This document shows, in pieces, positions 17,486-25,076 of a DNA stretch of 32,639 nucleotides (position 1 is the first letter of the stretch; the number at the start of each line of letters is the position of its first letter). The stretch spans positions 1 through 32,639 of the forward strand of contig NZ_FNRK01000028.1 of the NCBI RefSeq assembly GCF_900107815.1. Direction: 5' to 3'. Both the position numbers and the translations under genes were made by a program. Under the pieces are notes generated by a model. The model saw only the letters and a program-made list of their open reading frames with translations. It did not search any database and was not told where the DNA came from. This stretch comes from Eubacterium aggregans. Lineage in GTDB: Bacteria; Bacillota; Clostridia; Eubacteriales; Eubacteriaceae.

Positions 17486-18965
17486 CTTTAATCTGATCCA
17501 TATGGCCACCCATGGCTTCGTAGTCCGCTACCGTCATGGTGTATTCCACCGGTGCCACCGTTGCCGGTGTGGGCACCCAGGTAAAGGCCTTGTTCACCAC
17601 CTTTTGGGTATCCACCATGAAATTAATGCCGCCGCCGGGATAAACGAAGGCGGGGGCTCCTCCAATGGTTAACACCGCCTTTTGCTCATGAACGGCTTCG
17701 GTAATCTTCACCGGGTGGGTGCACACCCCACCCCGGGCACTGCCGCCGGTTCCCCCGGTGTATAAAATCGAGGTCATGGAGCGTTGACAATTATCCTGGA
17801 TGGCCTGGGCCACACCAAGGGCCGCTTCCGTCATGGGGATTTCATCAAAACTGCCATCTGCCTTCAGCTCAAACAAAGCGTAAATCTCACCGGTGGTGTT
17901 CACCACCATGACCTGCATGCCGGCCTTGGCTATGCTCATATCTGCCGCCTTGATGGCGTCCCGGGGTGTTTCCAGGGAGGTTCCGCCGATGCCGCTGCCA
18001 TGACCGCCAAAGTAACGGCCTCTGGAGCTTTTGATGGCATTGGGGATAATCCCGCTCCAGGTCATTCCCACGGCTTCACCCGCCAAATGCTCGGAGCACA
18101 GCCCAATGACATGGTGGTCGATCACGATACATTCATCCACCGCATCCTTCATCCGCTTGGCGAAGAGTCCCACGGTGGCACTGCCGCAGCCAATGCGCAT
18201 GATGCTTTCTTCCACACCGTCGATGACTGGTGCCACACCGGCCTTCAGCTTTAAGACGATCTTTTTGTTGACCTTCAGCTCAACCTCTTCCCCGTTGGCC
18301 AGCTCTACGATGGTCCGGGCTGTGGCAAAGCCATTATCCCCGGTGAGTCGATTGGCACCGCCGATGGCGATCATCTTCGAGCCGTATTCCTCGGTGTTGA
18401 CCATCCCCACGACCTTGCCGTCACGGTAAACCGGGTCTCCTTCTTCCCCGATATACGTGTTGGTATCCAGCTTGATCACCAATCCACTGTAGCTTAAAGG
18501 GGCCTCGGTGACCACTGTCACCACATCCACGCCGTCCCGACATTCACTGACGATATGGGGGGCTGGCTTGGAGCAGGGGTAGTTGGTTCCGGCACCCACG
18601 GCTGTAATGATAGGCTTTTTGATATTGTCCGCTGCTTCCTTTTGTTCTAAGGGTTCCACCACCAGCTCCCGATCCCTGATCAGCTTTCCCCCGACATTGC
18701 GGTAACGGGTGCAGGCCCCGGTTTCCCCCAGGGGGACCTTGCACTGGATGGGACAGGAGCTGCAGACCACCACGGACTCGAAGGGTGCGTCGTTTTCGAT
18801 GGCACCAAATTTACATACCCGTTTGCAAATACCACACTCCACACATTTTTCCGTAATTTCTACAATTGCCCCTTTGTCCTTTTTTTCATAATACACCGCA
18901 TGGACCGGACACTCCTTGACACACATCCGACACTTTTTACACTTTTCTTCATCAATTTTAAACAT
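17466..18965 (-). CDS. hnr: 6-hydroxynicotinate reductase
   Basis: The 499-residue product starts with a 2x[4Fe-4S] ferredoxin domain: C9, C12, C15, C19 and C41, C44, C47, C51. A third cysteine set follows at C68, C71, C75 and C85 (CSSCPIQC then GETGAC). The remaining roughly 400 residues are rich in glycine loops, such as GRYFGGHGSGIGGTS and YTGGTGGSARGGVCTHP. It reduces 6-hydroxynicotinate to 1,4,5,6-tetrahydro-6-oxonicotinate. The characterised enzyme carries two [4Fe-4S], one [2Fe-2S] and covalent flavin. The ATG at 18965 has AAGGAG 9 nt upstream. It is the first gene of the long minus-strand operon. Confidence 0.95.
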   Translation of the reverse strand: MFKIDEEKCKKCRMCVKECPVHAVYYEKKDKGAIVEITEKCVECGICKRVCKFGAIENDAPFESVVVCSSCPIQCKVPLGETGACTRYRNVGGKLIRDRELVVEPLEQKEAADNIKKPIITAVGAGTNYPCSKPAPHIVSECRDGVDVVTVVTEAPLSYSGLVIKLDTNTYIGEEGDPVYRDGKVVGMVNTEEYGSKMIAIGGANRLTGDNGFATARTIVELANGEEVELKVNKKIVLKLKAGVAPVIDGVEESIMRIGCGSATVGLFAKRMKDAVDECIVIDHHVIGLCSEHLAGEAVGMTWSGIIPNAIKSSRGRYFGGHGSGIGGTSLETPRDAIKAADMSIAKAGMQVMVVNTTGEIYALFELKADGSFDEIPMTEAALGVAQAIQDNCQRSMTSILYTGGTGGSARGGVCTHPVKITEAVHEQKAVLTIGGAPAFVYPGGGINFMVDTQKVVNKAFTWVPTPATVAPVEYTMTVADYEAMGGHMDQIKDVSDYK

Positions 18966-19036
18966 CCTCTAAATCTCCTTCATCGAATAATCGGTGCCTC
19001 TCCGCCACTGATTCTCCTTTCCAAATACTTAACCCT

Positions 19037-19066
19037 ATTATATTAAACTCTTAACTTTATTCCCAA
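19037..19066 (-). promoter_or_regulatory. Probable promoter of the nicotinate operon (hnr onward)
   Basis: On the minus strand a perfect TATAAT (19042-19037) lies 18 nt downstream of TTGGGA (19066-19061), which matches the -35 consensus at 4 of 6 bases. It is about 70 nt upstream of the hnr start. The palindrome at 19097-19113 would sit near position -75. Confidence 0.6.
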
Positions 19067-19096
19067 TATTAAATATTTAGAAAATTTCCATTGCAT

Positions 19097-19113
19097 CATA
19101 TCTTTTCGATATG
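19097..19113. promoter_or_regulatory. Perfect palindrome, candidate LysR operator
   Basis: CATATC-TTTTC-GATATG is a perfect interrupted palindrome between the divergent hnr and lysR genes. The T-N11-A type spacing fits LysR recognition sites. A further half-site, CGATATG, lies at 19184-19190, close to the lysR start, where it could mediate autoregulation. Confidence 0.55.
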
Positions 19114-19224
19114 ACTTGTTTTCATTTGTAGATACCGATAGGGATAGCATTTTATATTGCTCTATGTTAAAATGAAATTAAATCGATATGGTTGTTCATC
19201 TTAAAATTAGGAGGTTTGATCGTC

Positions 19225-20133
19225 ATGACATTAAAACAGCTCGAATATTTTTTAGCTATTGCTGAAACTGAGAACATTACAAAGGCTGCCATCAATCTGA
19301 ACATCAGCCAGCCCCCCCTTAGCCAATCCCTAAAAGCACTGGAAGAGGAATTTGACATTGAGCTGTTTAAGCGCGAAAAAAAACGGATGATCATTACCGA
19401 AAAGGGGTTGCTCCTCCAGGAGCGTGCCAAGGAGATTCTCAGCCTTATCAATGAAACCATCGCAGACCTCCAGGCTGAGGAGGCGGAAAAACAGGAAATC
19501 ATTCGCATTGGCACCATTACCTCGGCCTGTAACCAGCTGCTCCCCCAGCGAATTAAAGAATTTTTAGAAATTGAACCTAATGTTCATTTTGATATTGTGG
19601 AAGGAAGCACGGCTTCCATTTGTGCCCTCCTCTCCATTGGTTCTGTTGATCTGGGAATCGTCCGGGAGCCCTTCAACCTCCATGATTTTCATTCGATCCT
19701 CCTGGAAAACGATGGCCTGAGCAACCCTCATTTTGATTCCTTTGTCACCATGGCCAAGCCGTCCTTTTACAAGGATTTGGAGTCACCCAGTATCGATTTA
19801 GCCGAACTTAAAAACACGCCTTTAATCGTTCACCACCGCTACCGGGAGCTCATTACAAATAATTGTCGGCAGAAGGGGTTTATTCCGAAGTTCTTCTGTC
19901 TGAATAACGATTTGTCCTCTTCGCTCAGCTGGGCGGAGCAGGGCTTGGGTGTTGCCATTGTACCCTACACCTCTTCCCTTCTAAAAAATGATTCAGACAT
20001 GGTGGTCAAGACCATCACCAGCCCCACTATTTCCTCCTGTGCCTATATCATCTGGAATTCGGACAGCCCCTTGTCCGTCACCCTGTTAAATTTTATCCAG
20101 TTTTTCAATAATCAAAGTCTGCCTCTGCAGTAG
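19225..20133 (+). CDS. LysR-family transcriptional regulator of the nicotinate cluster
   Basis: The 302-residue LysR regulator has its helix-turn-helix in residues 1-60 (LKQLEYFLAIAETENITKAA, then SQPPLSQSLKALEEEF). An effector-binding domain of two lobes follows, typical of the family in length. The open frame begins at 19192, but ATG at 19225 has AGGAGG at 19209-19214 and starts exactly at the family's conserved MTLKQLEYF. It is divergent from hnr, the classic position for a LysR activator of a catabolic operon. The effector is probably nicotinate or an intermediate (inference). Confidence 0.9.
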   Translation: MTLKQLEYFLAIAETENITKAAINLNISQPPLSQSLKALEEEFDIELFKREKKRMIITEKGLLLQERAKEILSLINETIADLQAEEAEKQEIIRIGTITSACNQLLPQRIKEFLEIEPNVHFDIVEGSTASICALLSIGSVDLGIVREPFNLHDFHSILLENDGLSNPHFDSFVTMAKPSFYKDLESPSIDLAELKNTPLIVHHRYRELITNNCRQKGFIPKFFCLNNDLSSSLSWAEQGLGVAIVPYTSSLLKNDSDMVVKTITSPTISSCAYIIWNSDSPLSVTLLNFIQFFNNQSLPLQ

Positions 20134-20153
20134 GTGGGATCCGAGGGCCTTTT

Positions 20154-20173
20154 ATTCTTCTCAAAGAATTTTT
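20154..20173 (+). terminator. Weak terminator-like hairpin after lysR
   Basis: ATTCTT and AAGAAT form a 6-bp stem around CTCA followed by a short T run. It lies between the convergent lysR and CobW-type genes and overlaps the end of the latter. It is a short stem, so support is modest. Confidence 0.3.
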
Positions 20174-21129
20174 AATGCCTCGTGCAAAAATGCCTTGGAG
20201 GCCCTGGTCACCGTGGTGTACAAGCGAAGACCGACTGCGGAAATGGCAACCAGTTCTGTTTTTTCGACAGGCTTTTGGGCCTTTTGCATTTCCACACAGT
20301 CTCCTACTGCACTGACCTCAAAATCCCCATCCAGGGTTTTAACAAAGCCCTTAAACCGATAGGTATCAGGGATAACTGCCTTTAAGAAATCATTGAAGGC
20401 CTTGTAATCCATGGAATGCACAGCCTCCAGGTTCAAGGTTACCGGGCGGCTCTCTGGGGTATTGGTGGTTTCTTGGGCATCCCGACTACTGGCGTTAACC
20501 CTCAAGACCGCTTTATAATCAAATTGACAATAGGTGGTCACAAAAACCTGGGCATTAGGATTAATGGCCCTCACCCGGGCAACCACTCCATCACGGGTAT
20601 CCTCGTCCATTCGATCTGCCTTGTTAACCAGCACGATATCGGAATACTCCACCTGCCGGGTCAAAGCCGGGAGCAGCTTTGACATTTTCAAGTAGGTTTC
20701 CCCATCGATAACACAAAGGGCACTTTGATAGTAAAAGGCATCTCCGGTCTTTCCCCGAATGCCCTCCAGAATCGTCCCAATGTTGGAAGGATCGGCCAGC
20801 CCCGACGCTTCGATGAACAGCATGTCAATATCACACTGAGACATGGCGATGAGACTATCCACAAATTTATCCTTTACACAGGCACAAAAGATGGAGCCGT
20901 TGGACACCTCGGCCATGGCCATCCCCTCGGTTTCCACTAACCGGTAGTCAACATTGATCTTCCCGAAATCATTGACGATAACTCCAATCCTTTGACGCTG
21001 AAAAGACGACATCAGCTCTTTGAGCAACGTCGTCTTTCCGGCGCCTAAAAAACCTGTCAATAAACAGATATTCGTTTTTCGATGCGCAATGTCACACTGG
21101 CAGGTGACACCTTTATAAGAGGGCTTCAA
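20161..21129 (-). CDS. CobW/G3E-family P-loop GTPase
   Basis: The roughly 322-residue protein has Walker A GFLGAGKTT near residue 26, the NDFGKINVD switch segment, the metal-binding-type CAC motif in GSIFCACVKD, the EASGLADPS block and the NKAD guanine-specificity motif, plus a C-terminal CobW-like domain. G3E GTPases act as chaperones or insertases for metal centres and cofactors (nickel, zinc, cobalt or cobalamin). The start appears to be TTG at 21129, overlapping the upstream UroD-like gene by 17 nt, with AGGA very close to it, so the start is uncertain. Coupled to a UroD/MtaA-like protein, it probably serves zinc or corrinoid handling for that system (inference). Confidence 0.82.
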   Translation of the reverse strand: MKPSYKGVTCQCDIAHRKTNICLLTGFLGAGKTTLLKELMSSFQRQRIGVIVNDFGKINVDYRLVETEGMAMAEVSNGSIFCACVKDKFVDSLIAMSQCDIDMLFIEASGLADPSNIGTILEGIRGKTGDAFYYQSALCVIDGETYLKMSKLLPALTRQVEYSDIVLVNKADRMDEDTRDGVVARVRAINPNAQVFVTTYCQFDYKAVLRVNASSRDAQETTNTPESRPVTLNLEAVHSMDYKAFNDFLKAVIPDTYRFKGFVKTLDGDFEVSAVGDCVEMQKAQKPVEKTELVAISAVGLRLYTTVTRASKAFLHEALKIL

Positions 21130-22471
21130 TTTCCTGGCTTAATTCTTCATTATCGGGAATAATGGAAACGTGCTTAATTTCGCCATTAATGACCATGGTG
21201 GGCAGGTTGGTGATGCCCATCTTCTGGCATCGAACCATATTTTCTTTAACCGTATATTTGTACTCAATAATATCGATTTGATCGCCGTATTTTTCCTTGG
21301 CACGGGTTGCCGCAGCCATCATATAGGTACAGGCTGCACACTGTACGGAGTCCAGGGTGAAAACTTCGATAAAGGGGCGTTCAAGATGATCATAATCCGG
21401 TATTTCAACTTCAATATCGCTTAAATCCATCCCTTCATAACCGACGATCATTTCCCGGGCCTGTTCGGTGCTTTTAACGGCTTGGGCACAGGCGATGGTA
21501 TTTTCCAGGGGCACATCGTAGGGCATATCACAGCCGGGACTGACAATCATGTTGCGTTTGTCCTCAATGGAATCCAGAAGGTCGATGACGCATTTCCGGT
21601 TATCATTGGGTTCCCCGTGGAGCATAACCACGGTCAGGGGAATATTCCCGCTGATGGCAATATTGTATTTGTCGGATACCGATTTCCCATATTTGAAATC
21701 CACATTTTCATCGACGGCAATGCTGTCCGGATTGGTCTTGCACATAACATCCAACTGGGGTGTCGCATTCCCGCACACGAAGAAGGAGGAGAAGCGATCC
21801 CGACTGCGGATATAGTCGAAGACGGCGGTGAAGGATTCTGACAACATAGCATCAAAGGATTCCGGCGCAATCTGGCTCACCAGAGGGTCTACCACGGCGA
21901 TGATATCCATCCCGGCTTCAATGTACATTTCGCTCATCTTAATGGCCACTTCCGCACAGAAGCCAACCAGTTCCCGGACATAATCCTCATCCATGAGCAT
22001 ATCCGTAAAGATTTCACTGCCCCGAAGATGGGATGCCAGGGTGAAGGGGCCACAAATCAGGCCATAGAGAGCGATATCCTCCCCAACAGAAGCCTTGAGC
22101 TTCGTCATGGCTTCCAACATAACAGGGATTCGTCCCGATTCCCGGGTGGGTATTTTACACCGGCATGGAATGCCTTTTTTATCCCCTTCGTAGGGATGGG
22201 TTTCCACGGAAGGCGGGTTATCCCGGGCCCAGAGCAGCTCGCAGCCAAGGATTTCCGCTTCCAGCTGAAGGTCGAACATAATGGGCATGCCGTCAGGGCC
22301 GTAAACCTTGGCCACTTCCATTAAAGATTCGTATAATTTCTGGCCATCCTTTAAAATCTCTTCAGCCGTATATCCTGCCAGCTTTCCAGAATGGATGCCT
22401 GAAAAGGGAACCCATGGCACCCGTTCTGTTGGCTCGTGGCGCATTGTTTTAAAAATCAGCTCTTTACTCAT
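21113..22471 (-). CDS. UroD/MtaA-family methyltransferase-like protein fused to a thioredoxin-like domain
   Basis: The 452-residue protein has residues 1 to about 355 like uroporphyrinogen decarboxylase-type methylcobamide transferases (MtaA/MtbA). The tail, about 365-452, is thioredoxin-like, with a C378-A-A-C381 redox motif and a cis-proline-type NLPTMVING (P424). In MtaA, zinc is bound by H-x-C and a later C. Here the segment is FVCGN (C233) and SPGCD (C314), so the usual histidine is phenylalanine. The frame opens at 22510, but ATG at 22471 with a strong GAGGAGG is the start. It may accept the methyl group from the corrinoid proteins encoded upstream. Coenzyme M is not expected in this organism, so the acceptor is unknown. 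Confidence 0.78.
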   Translation of the reverse strand: MSKELIFKTMRHEPTERVPWVPFSGIHSGKLAGYTAEEILKDGQKLYESLMEVAKVYGPDGMPIMFDLQLEAEILGCELLWARDNPPSVETHPYEGDKKGIPCRCKIPTRESGRIPVMLEAMTKLKASVGEDIALYGLICGPFTLASHLRGSEIFTDMLMDEDYVRELVGFCAEVAIKMSEMYIEAGMDIIAVVDPLVSQIAPESFDAMLSESFTAVFDYIRSRDRFSSFFVCGNATPQLDVMCKTNPDSIAVDENVDFKYGKSVSDKYNIAISGNIPLTVVMLHGEPNDNRKCVIDLLDSIEDKRNMIVSPGCDMPYDVPLENTIACAQAVKSTEQAREMIVGYEGMDLSDIEVEIPDYDHLERPFIEVFTLDSVQCAACTYMMAAATRAKEKYGDQIDIIEYKYTVKENMVRCQKMGITNLPTMVINGEIKHVSIIPDNEELSQEIEALL

Positions 22472-22901
22472 TTGTTTGTTCCTCCTCATGGATTGGATTT
22501 TAATTTTCATTCAGGCGGGGCCACTTTATCAATGACTCCGCCTCAAGGACCTTTAGCAATGGAGGCTTCTTTCCAGAAGTCTCCATTCAGATTGTAGACA
22601 AACTCAGGTCAGGGAGGGGATAAAAATACGCGAACCCCGGCGCCCCTGCGGGCTGAAGCTTTCGTCTTTTATCACATTAAGGAAGTAAACCCGCCTTAAA
22701 CCTTATCAAAACCGAAGGTTTTGCGCACTGACGAATGAGCGGTTTCCCTTTGTTCGTCAGCGCCTGGGGTACGGGGTGAGTCTTTTTTATCCTCTCCCTG
22801 ACCGCGCGACACCACTTTGTCGACGCTTTGGATGGAGGCTTCTTTCCAGAAGCCTCCATTTATTTTGATTTCTCCCAAAATTTCTATTCAGTATTCCTAA
22901 A
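22472..22901. repeat. Gene-free, inverted-repeat-rich interval (possible MITE or structured RNA)
   Basis: No credible gene lies in these 430 bases. Two near-identical 30-nt hairpins at 22558-22587 and 22831-22860 (13-bp arms, TTCC loop) bracket the interval. Inside them an imperfect inverted repeat of about 35 nt pairs 22607-22640 with 22766-22803. At the centre are a CAAAACC/GGTTTTG hairpin (22707-22723) and a CTGACGAA/TTCGTCAG stem (22728-22760). The nested layout fits a small non-autonomous mobile element or a structured RNA upstream of the UroD-like gene. The right hairpin is followed by a T-rich stretch on the plus strand. No known riboswitch consensus was recognised. Confidence 0.6.
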
Positions 22902-24434
22902 TTACTCCTGAATTTCGTAGAAACGATCTGTAGCTCGATCCAGAGTTTCATAGAACTCCTTGGAATCGGCTTCGTCTTGTTTTGTGCACAAGCTAACCAC
23001 TACCATGGTAACCGTCGCACCAAGAAGGCCGATGGCACCATACCAGGTATCTCCCACGTTCCATACAAAGTAGGTCAAAAGAACTAATACTGTTCCAACA
23101 ATGGTCGACACAACAGCAGCCTGCTTTGTGGCTTTTTTCCAATAAAGGCCAAAGACCAGAATTGGGAACAGCGGCATGACGATGGCAATGGAGAACATAA
23201 TGAGCGTAAAGATCAGCTCTGGTGGATTCAGTGCAATCACCAGAGAACCCAGGCCAAGCACCGCGATAATAACACGATTGACCAGCATTTCCTTGTTCTT
23301 AGGCACATTGATATGAAAGGTGTTCTTAATTAAATCAGAAGCCACAATACCGGAAGCAACACTTAAGAAGGCATTGGCCGTGGACAGACCGACCGCCGTC
23401 GCCCCAACGAAGAAGCCAATCATCATTAAGACCGCCAAGGTGGGATTAAAGGCATTCACAAAGTTATTAATCATATAGGGGATGATTAATTCAGATTCTG
23501 AAGTTGCCATATCACTGACTAAAGCCAAGCCGATCAGGCCAATTAACATCGTTCCTGTCCACACCAAACCCTGAAGGGCCGGTGTCATGTAAGAAAGCTT
23601 TCTTTGAGCCTTTAAATTGTCCCCATAGTAACCTGAACGAACAAATACATGGGGGAGCATAATGGTCCACCCAATGGCACAGGAGAAGGGGTAGCCAAAG
23701 CGTGACGCATAGGACACCCACCCGCTGGGCCCTGGATAGGAGAAGAAAGATTGCGTATTCTCCCAAAGGCTTTCCACCGCCAGGGTCAGGGATCCGCCAA
23801 AACCAACGATGAGACAGGCAATGACGATGAACCACAGTAGGGCGATAAAAACGAGCCCCTGAATGGTATCTGCCGTCGCCGCTGACTTCACCCCGCCAAT
23901 ACAGACGAAGATGGTCATAATCAAGCCCACGACGATAACCGCCGTCTGATAGGGGATGGCACCGCCAGTAGCGTAATCCGCCGCCTGGGCAATGGCCACC
24001 AGCACCGAAGAAATATACGGAAAAGAAGCTGCCAGGAAGACAATACCAAGAATGGTGCGGAGGGCAGGGCTCTTAAACCGTTCGAAATAGAAATCTGCAG
24101 GTGTGACAAAGGTACTTCCCTTTTCCTGATTAACCATCCACACCTTGTTCATTGTAAAGTGAGCAATAATTGGGAAGAGTGCGATATAGCTCATTTCTGA
24201 AATCCAGTATCCCAGTCCCCCACGATAGTAAGCCCCTGGTCCAGCAAAGAAAACCCAGGTACTCATCAGCGAAGCAATATAGGTCATGACCAAAATAGGC
24301 CAGGCGACACTTGCGGTTAATAAATTCTCTCCAGCCGCTTGTTTCTTTTCTTTCTGAGTAACATAGAATGCTACCCCCAGCAGGAAGCACATATAGATGC
24401 CAAATGCAACCCAGATTGTCATTGAACTTAGCAT
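22902..24434 (-). CDS. SSF-family sodium:solute symporter
   Basis: The 510-residue integral membrane protein has about 13 hydrophobic segments, the usual number and length for SSF symporters. Family-like features include the GPGAYYRGGLGYW segment after TM2, IPYQTAVIVVGLIMTIFVCIGG, and VGATAVGLSTANAFLSVASGIVASDL, which matches the conserved sodium-site region. It imports a small solute with sodium. The ATG at 24434 overlaps the upstream small membrane-protein gene by 7 nt. Located between an MttB-family methyltransferase and its presumed partners, it is a good candidate for uptake of the methylated substrate. Relatives transport pantothenate, proline and many carboxylates, so the substrate cannot be read from sequence. 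Confidence 0.88.
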   Translation of the reverse strand: MLSSMTIWVAFGIYMCFLLGVAFYVTQKEKKQAAGENLLTASVAWPILVMTYIASLMSTWVFFAGPGAYYRGGLGYWISEMSYIALFPIIAHFTMNKVWMVNQEKGSTFVTPADFYFERFKSPALRTILGIVFLAASFPYISSVLVAIAQAADYATGGAIPYQTAVIVVGLIMTIFVCIGGVKSAATADTIQGLVFIALLWFIVIACLIVGFGGSLTLAVESLWENTQSFFSYPGPSGWVSYASRFGYPFSCAIGWTIMLPHVFVRSGYYGDNLKAQRKLSYMTPALQGLVWTGTMLIGLIGLALVSDMATSESELIIPYMINNFVNAFNPTLAVLMMIGFFVGATAVGLSTANAFLSVASGIVASDLIKNTFHINVPKNKEMLVNRVIIAVLGLGSLVIALNPPELIFTLIMFSIAIVMPLFPILVFGLYWKKATKQAAVVSTIVGTVLVLLTYFVWNVGDTWYGAIGLLGATVTMVVVSLCTKQDEADSKEFYETLDRATDRFYEIQE

Positions 24435-24658
24435 TTTTCATCCCCTTTGTTCTTTTTCTCTTGATCCTTCAAACGGTATGCCTTATAGACCTTATGCATC
24501 CCGACATAAACGGCAATCCACAGGGGTATAACGGTCAGGGCCGCATGGACCAGTGTTGGGATGGCTTCACCGTAAGGTGGCACTCCCGGAAGATTGTACA
24601 GCACGAACAAAGCCGTAACGACAATCAACCAAATCTTTTCAGTTTTTGTGACTCTCAT
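24428..24658 (-). CDS. Small membrane protein partnered with the SSF symporter
   Basis: The 76-residue protein has two hydrophobic segments (IWLIVVTALFVLYNLPG, and LTVIPLWIAVYVGMHKVY) and a lysine-rich C-terminal tail. The frame opens at 24694, but ATG at 24658 has AAAGGA upstream and better fits the protein. Small membrane proteins of this size often precede SSF symporters; YhdT before PanF in enterobacteria is one example. The 7-nt overlap with the symporter gene suggests a two-part transporter. I do not assign it to a named family. Confidence 0.7.
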   Translation of the reverse strand: MRVTKTEKIWLIVVTALFVLYNLPGVPPYGEAIPTLVHAALTVIPLWIAVYVGMHKVYKAYRLKDQEKKNKGDEKC

Positions 24659-25076
24659 GGTTTTTCCTTTCGCAGCAAAACAGTTGCGGTGCATTCATCA
24701 TATTAGCCCCTTTTCTCAGACATCGCTTCCACACGTCGTTAAAACAAAGGAATTGCTGAGTTTGGCCCAGGCAAACTCGAAGGAAGCCTGTAGCCAGAAA
24801 ATTAGAGAGGGATTCTTCCGTTTTAAAACCTAGCCTTTGAAAGGGGGCTCATATGATGAATGCACGTTTTTGCAGTAATAAGCGTTGCCAGATAGAAATC
24901 TCCCTTCTATCTGGTATCCCGCCCAATTCATTGGATGAATCAGGCAGGATATATCACTCATCGCCATTGAAGAGTGCAGAATCCGCGCTATTTAAATAGC
25001 CGAATCAATGGGAAATGTATACAAATCTCTTGAAACTGTTATGGCCGTTTCGCGCCAGATTCACTTAAATTCAGTA
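24659..25076. repeat. Gene-free interval with a long terminal inverted repeat and several hairpins
   Basis: No credible gene is present. GTGCATTCATCATAT at 24689-24703 is exactly inverted at 24851-24865, and the match continues inward for about ten more bases with few differences (AGCCCC then T-rich). The enclosed segment is about 177 bp and contains a GAGTTTG/CAAACTC hairpin (24758-24778). Beyond it lie a perfect 10-bp hairpin (24888-24914), a hairpin at 24916-24950 whose one mismatch becomes a G-U pair on the minus-strand RNA, and the palindrome GCTATTTAAATAGC (24987-25000) enclosed by CCATTGA/TCAATGG. It separates the MttB-like gene from the transporter genes. I found no convincing promoter in it. 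Confidence 0.6.

Noticed and set aside
22677-22878. Two overlapping 60-codon minus-strand frames in the repeat-rich interval
   Set aside because: They have basic, low-information sequence, lie across inverted repeats and have no ribosome site.
22472-22901. Cobalamin riboswitch in front of the UroD-like gene
   Set aside because: The B12 box and the conserved core elements could not be found on either strand.
24659-25076. Cobalamin or tetrahydrofolate riboswitch
   Set aside because: The interval is highly structured, but no known riboswitch consensus segment was recognised.
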